From Dasania phycosphaerae (GTDB lineage Bacteria > Pseudomonadota > Gammaproteobacteria > Pseudomonadales > Dasaniaceae): a stretch of 64,000 nt of DNA. Below the pieces are notes generated by a model, which did not search any database, was not told where the DNA came from, and saw only the letters and a program-made list of their open reading frames with translations. The stretch lies in the NCBI RefSeq assembly GCF_026891035.1, contig NZ_JAPTGG010000002.1:248001-312000 (forward strand), read 5' to 3'. Within the stretch, counting starts at the first letter, position 1; every line of letters begins with the position of its first letter. A program made the position numbers and the translations under genes. Positions 62,631-64,000 of this stretch are shown one piece after another.

Positions 62631-64000
62631 ATGATAAAAGCTATATTCAATACTCAGCAATGGCGGCTTAGTGCTGTAGTCACAGCTACCCTAGCGGCTA
62701 GTTTATTAAGCAGTGGCTGCATAGAGCGTGCAACAAACAGCACGCAACTGGTTAAGCAAGCGCAAGTTGAAATTGTGCGCGATCAATACGGGGTGCCGCA
62801 TATTTATGCCGAGGATAATTACGGGGTATTTTTTGGTTATGGCTACGCGGTTGCGCAAGACCGCCTATTTCAAATGGATATGCTGCGTCGCAGCGCGCTG
62901 GGAACGGTAGCGGAAGTTTTAGGCGAGCAGTATTTTGAATTTGATAAATTTATACGCAGTAGTTACGACAGCCGCTCTGTGCCAGCACAAATTGCGAAAC
63001 TAAGCCCGCGTGATAAACGTATTTTGCAAGGTTATGCCGACGGCATTAATCGTCACTTGCAAAATATACGCAAAAGCCCTGACACGCTTACTCCCATAGA
63101 ATATATTGAATTCGATTTTGAACCTACCGACTGGACTATAGTCGATGTGGCCATGCTGTTTACCGGCCCACTGGCTCATCGCTTTTCCGACGGCAATACC
63201 GAGCTGGATAATTTACAATTTTTACAGGCCTTAGAATCACAACACGGTAAAGAAACTGCTTGGAAAATATTTAGCGCCAGCAAGTGGCTGTACGATAGTC
63301 AATCCCCTACTACCGTACCAACAGCTACCACCAATAGCCCTGAAGCAATTGTTAACCCGCCCCGCCCGGCTTATCTTTCCCAGTTATCAGAACAAGCCGC
63401 AGGCAGCAAACTCAGCAGCTATATGCCAACCAAAGACGGCCTGCCTATTATTTCCCATGGCGATAGCAATAGCGCCATTATGGATACCTTTGCTCGTAGG
63501 GGGACCAGTGGTACACCTGGCTTTGCTTCGGCTAGTAATTTATGGGCGGTTAATGGCCCACGCTCAAAGGGTGCGAAAGGCTCGCTGATTAACGGCCCGC
63601 AGTTTGGCTGGACCAGTCCCTCCTACGTATACGGTATAGCACTGCATGGCGGCGATTTCGATGTTACAGGTAACACCTTATTGTTTTCGCCCAATTTGTT
63701 ATTCGCTCATAACAATCACATAGGTTGGGGGTCTACTGCAGGTTTTGGTGATCAGGTTGATATTTTTGAAGAGCAGCTTAACCCCAAAAACCCAGAGCAA
63801 TACATGCACAAGGGCCATTACCGGCCATTTGAATCCTGGCAGGAAACCATCAATATTAAAGGCCAGCAAGCCCGTACTATTACTGTCAGGCGCAGCGTGC
63901 ATGGGATGGTTGAAACAATTAAGCCTGAACAAAATATTGCATATTCCCGCGCACGCACTTGGGATGGCAAAGAAATTGATACCCTGCTGGCTTGGATTGA
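62631..64000 (+). CDS. Penicillin-acylase-family lipoprotein, 5' part
   Basis: Open from ATG 62631 to the window edge (456 codons seen, no stop). A lipoprotein signal ends at LLSSGC (about residue 28). The alpha-subunit start shows VEIVRDQYGVPHIYAEDNY, typical of N-terminal-nucleophile acylases. The predicted nucleophile is Ser302, first residue of the beta-subunit (SNLWAVNGPRS after FASA), with GPQFGWTSPSYVYGIALHG and LLFAHNNHIGWGST behind it. Relatives cleave beta-lactam amides, acyl-homoserine lactones or other amides. Missing here is the rest of the beta-subunit. Confidence 0.92.
   Translation, partial: MIKAIFNTQQWRLSAVVTATLAASLLSSGCIERATNSTQLVKQAQVEIVRDQYGVPHIYAEDNYGVFFGYGYAVAQDRLFQMDMLRRSALGTVAEVLGEQYFEFDKFIRSSYDSRSVPAQIAKLSPRDKRILQGYADGINRHLQNIRKSPDTLTPIEYIEFDFEPTDWTIVDVAMLFTGPLAHRFSDGNTELDNLQFLQALESQHGKETAWKIFSASKWLYDSQSPTTVPTATTNSPEAIVNPPRPAYLSQLSEQAAGSKLSSYMPTKDGLPIISHGDSNSAIMDTFARRGTSGTPGFASASNLWAVNGPRSKGAKGSLINGPQFGWTSPSYVYGIALHGGDFDVTGNTLLFSPNLLFAHNNHIGWGSTAGFGDQVDIFEEQLNPKNPEQYMHKGHYRPFESWQETINIKGQQARTITVRRSVHGMVETIKPEQNIAYSRARTWDGKEIDTLLAWI

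Overview
The window looks like chromosome of a marine, moderate-GC gammaproteobacterium. The Cellvibrionales/Spongiibacteraceae area is my guess; it rests on gene content and protein style, and no rRNA was available to confirm it. I saw no tRNA or rRNA genes, insertion sequences, prophage or CRISPR arrays.

Layout. (1) 1-7.7 kb is housekeeping: end of rarA, crcB, serS, prc, then a chemotaxis receptor and a periplasmic solute-binding protein. (2) 8-37 kb is a catabolic island. It holds two tandem 1087-residue TolB-like/amidohydrolase proteins, two TonB receptors, a P1-family (DmpA/NylC-type) peptidase coupled to a PepSY membrane protein, a porin/PepSY operon, an exported SurE, an aldehyde dehydrogenase, a LysR regulator, a POT peptide importer, a NylB-like serine hydrolase, an omega-amino-acid aminotransferase, a PaiB-like protein and a beta-helix lipoprotein. 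Hydrolase, importer, transaminase and dehydrogenase together resemble the logic of nylon-oligomer or beta-peptide catabolism. A shared motif, GTTGC-N6-GTCACC-N16-GCAAC, lies in the control regions of several of these units and suggests one regulon. (3) 37.7-41 kb has a Crp/Fnr regulator, a small hydrophilic ORF and a K+/H+ antiporter.

(4) 41.2-53.5 kb, all on the minus strand, is an arsenic island. It contains a NrtS-like protein, an ECF-type sigma factor and zinc-finger anti-sigma factor; then arsS, a VTT/flavin disulfide oxidoreductase, a DUF547 protein, a DUF2064 transferase and a DoxX-like protein; then arsM, arsC, pstS-pstC-pstA-pstB and a 46-residue membrane peptide. Each of the three units is preceded by the same promoter-like element, TGTAAGAA-N15-CGACYAA. 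This is the pattern expected if the encoded sigma factor drives its own operon and both arsenic operons. No ArsR and no arsenite efflux pump are present here, so the island appears built to turn arsenate into methylated/adenosylated arsenosugar-type products.

(5) 53.8-64 kb has a small lipoprotein, an RND efflux adaptor/pump pair without an outer-membrane channel gene, a peroxiredoxin-like protein, and a third TonB receptor followed by a penicillin-acylase-family lipoprotein that runs off the window.

Start codons were adjusted where a Shine-Dalgarno sequence or signal peptide favoured an internal start. All functional calls come from motif recognition by eye, not database searches.
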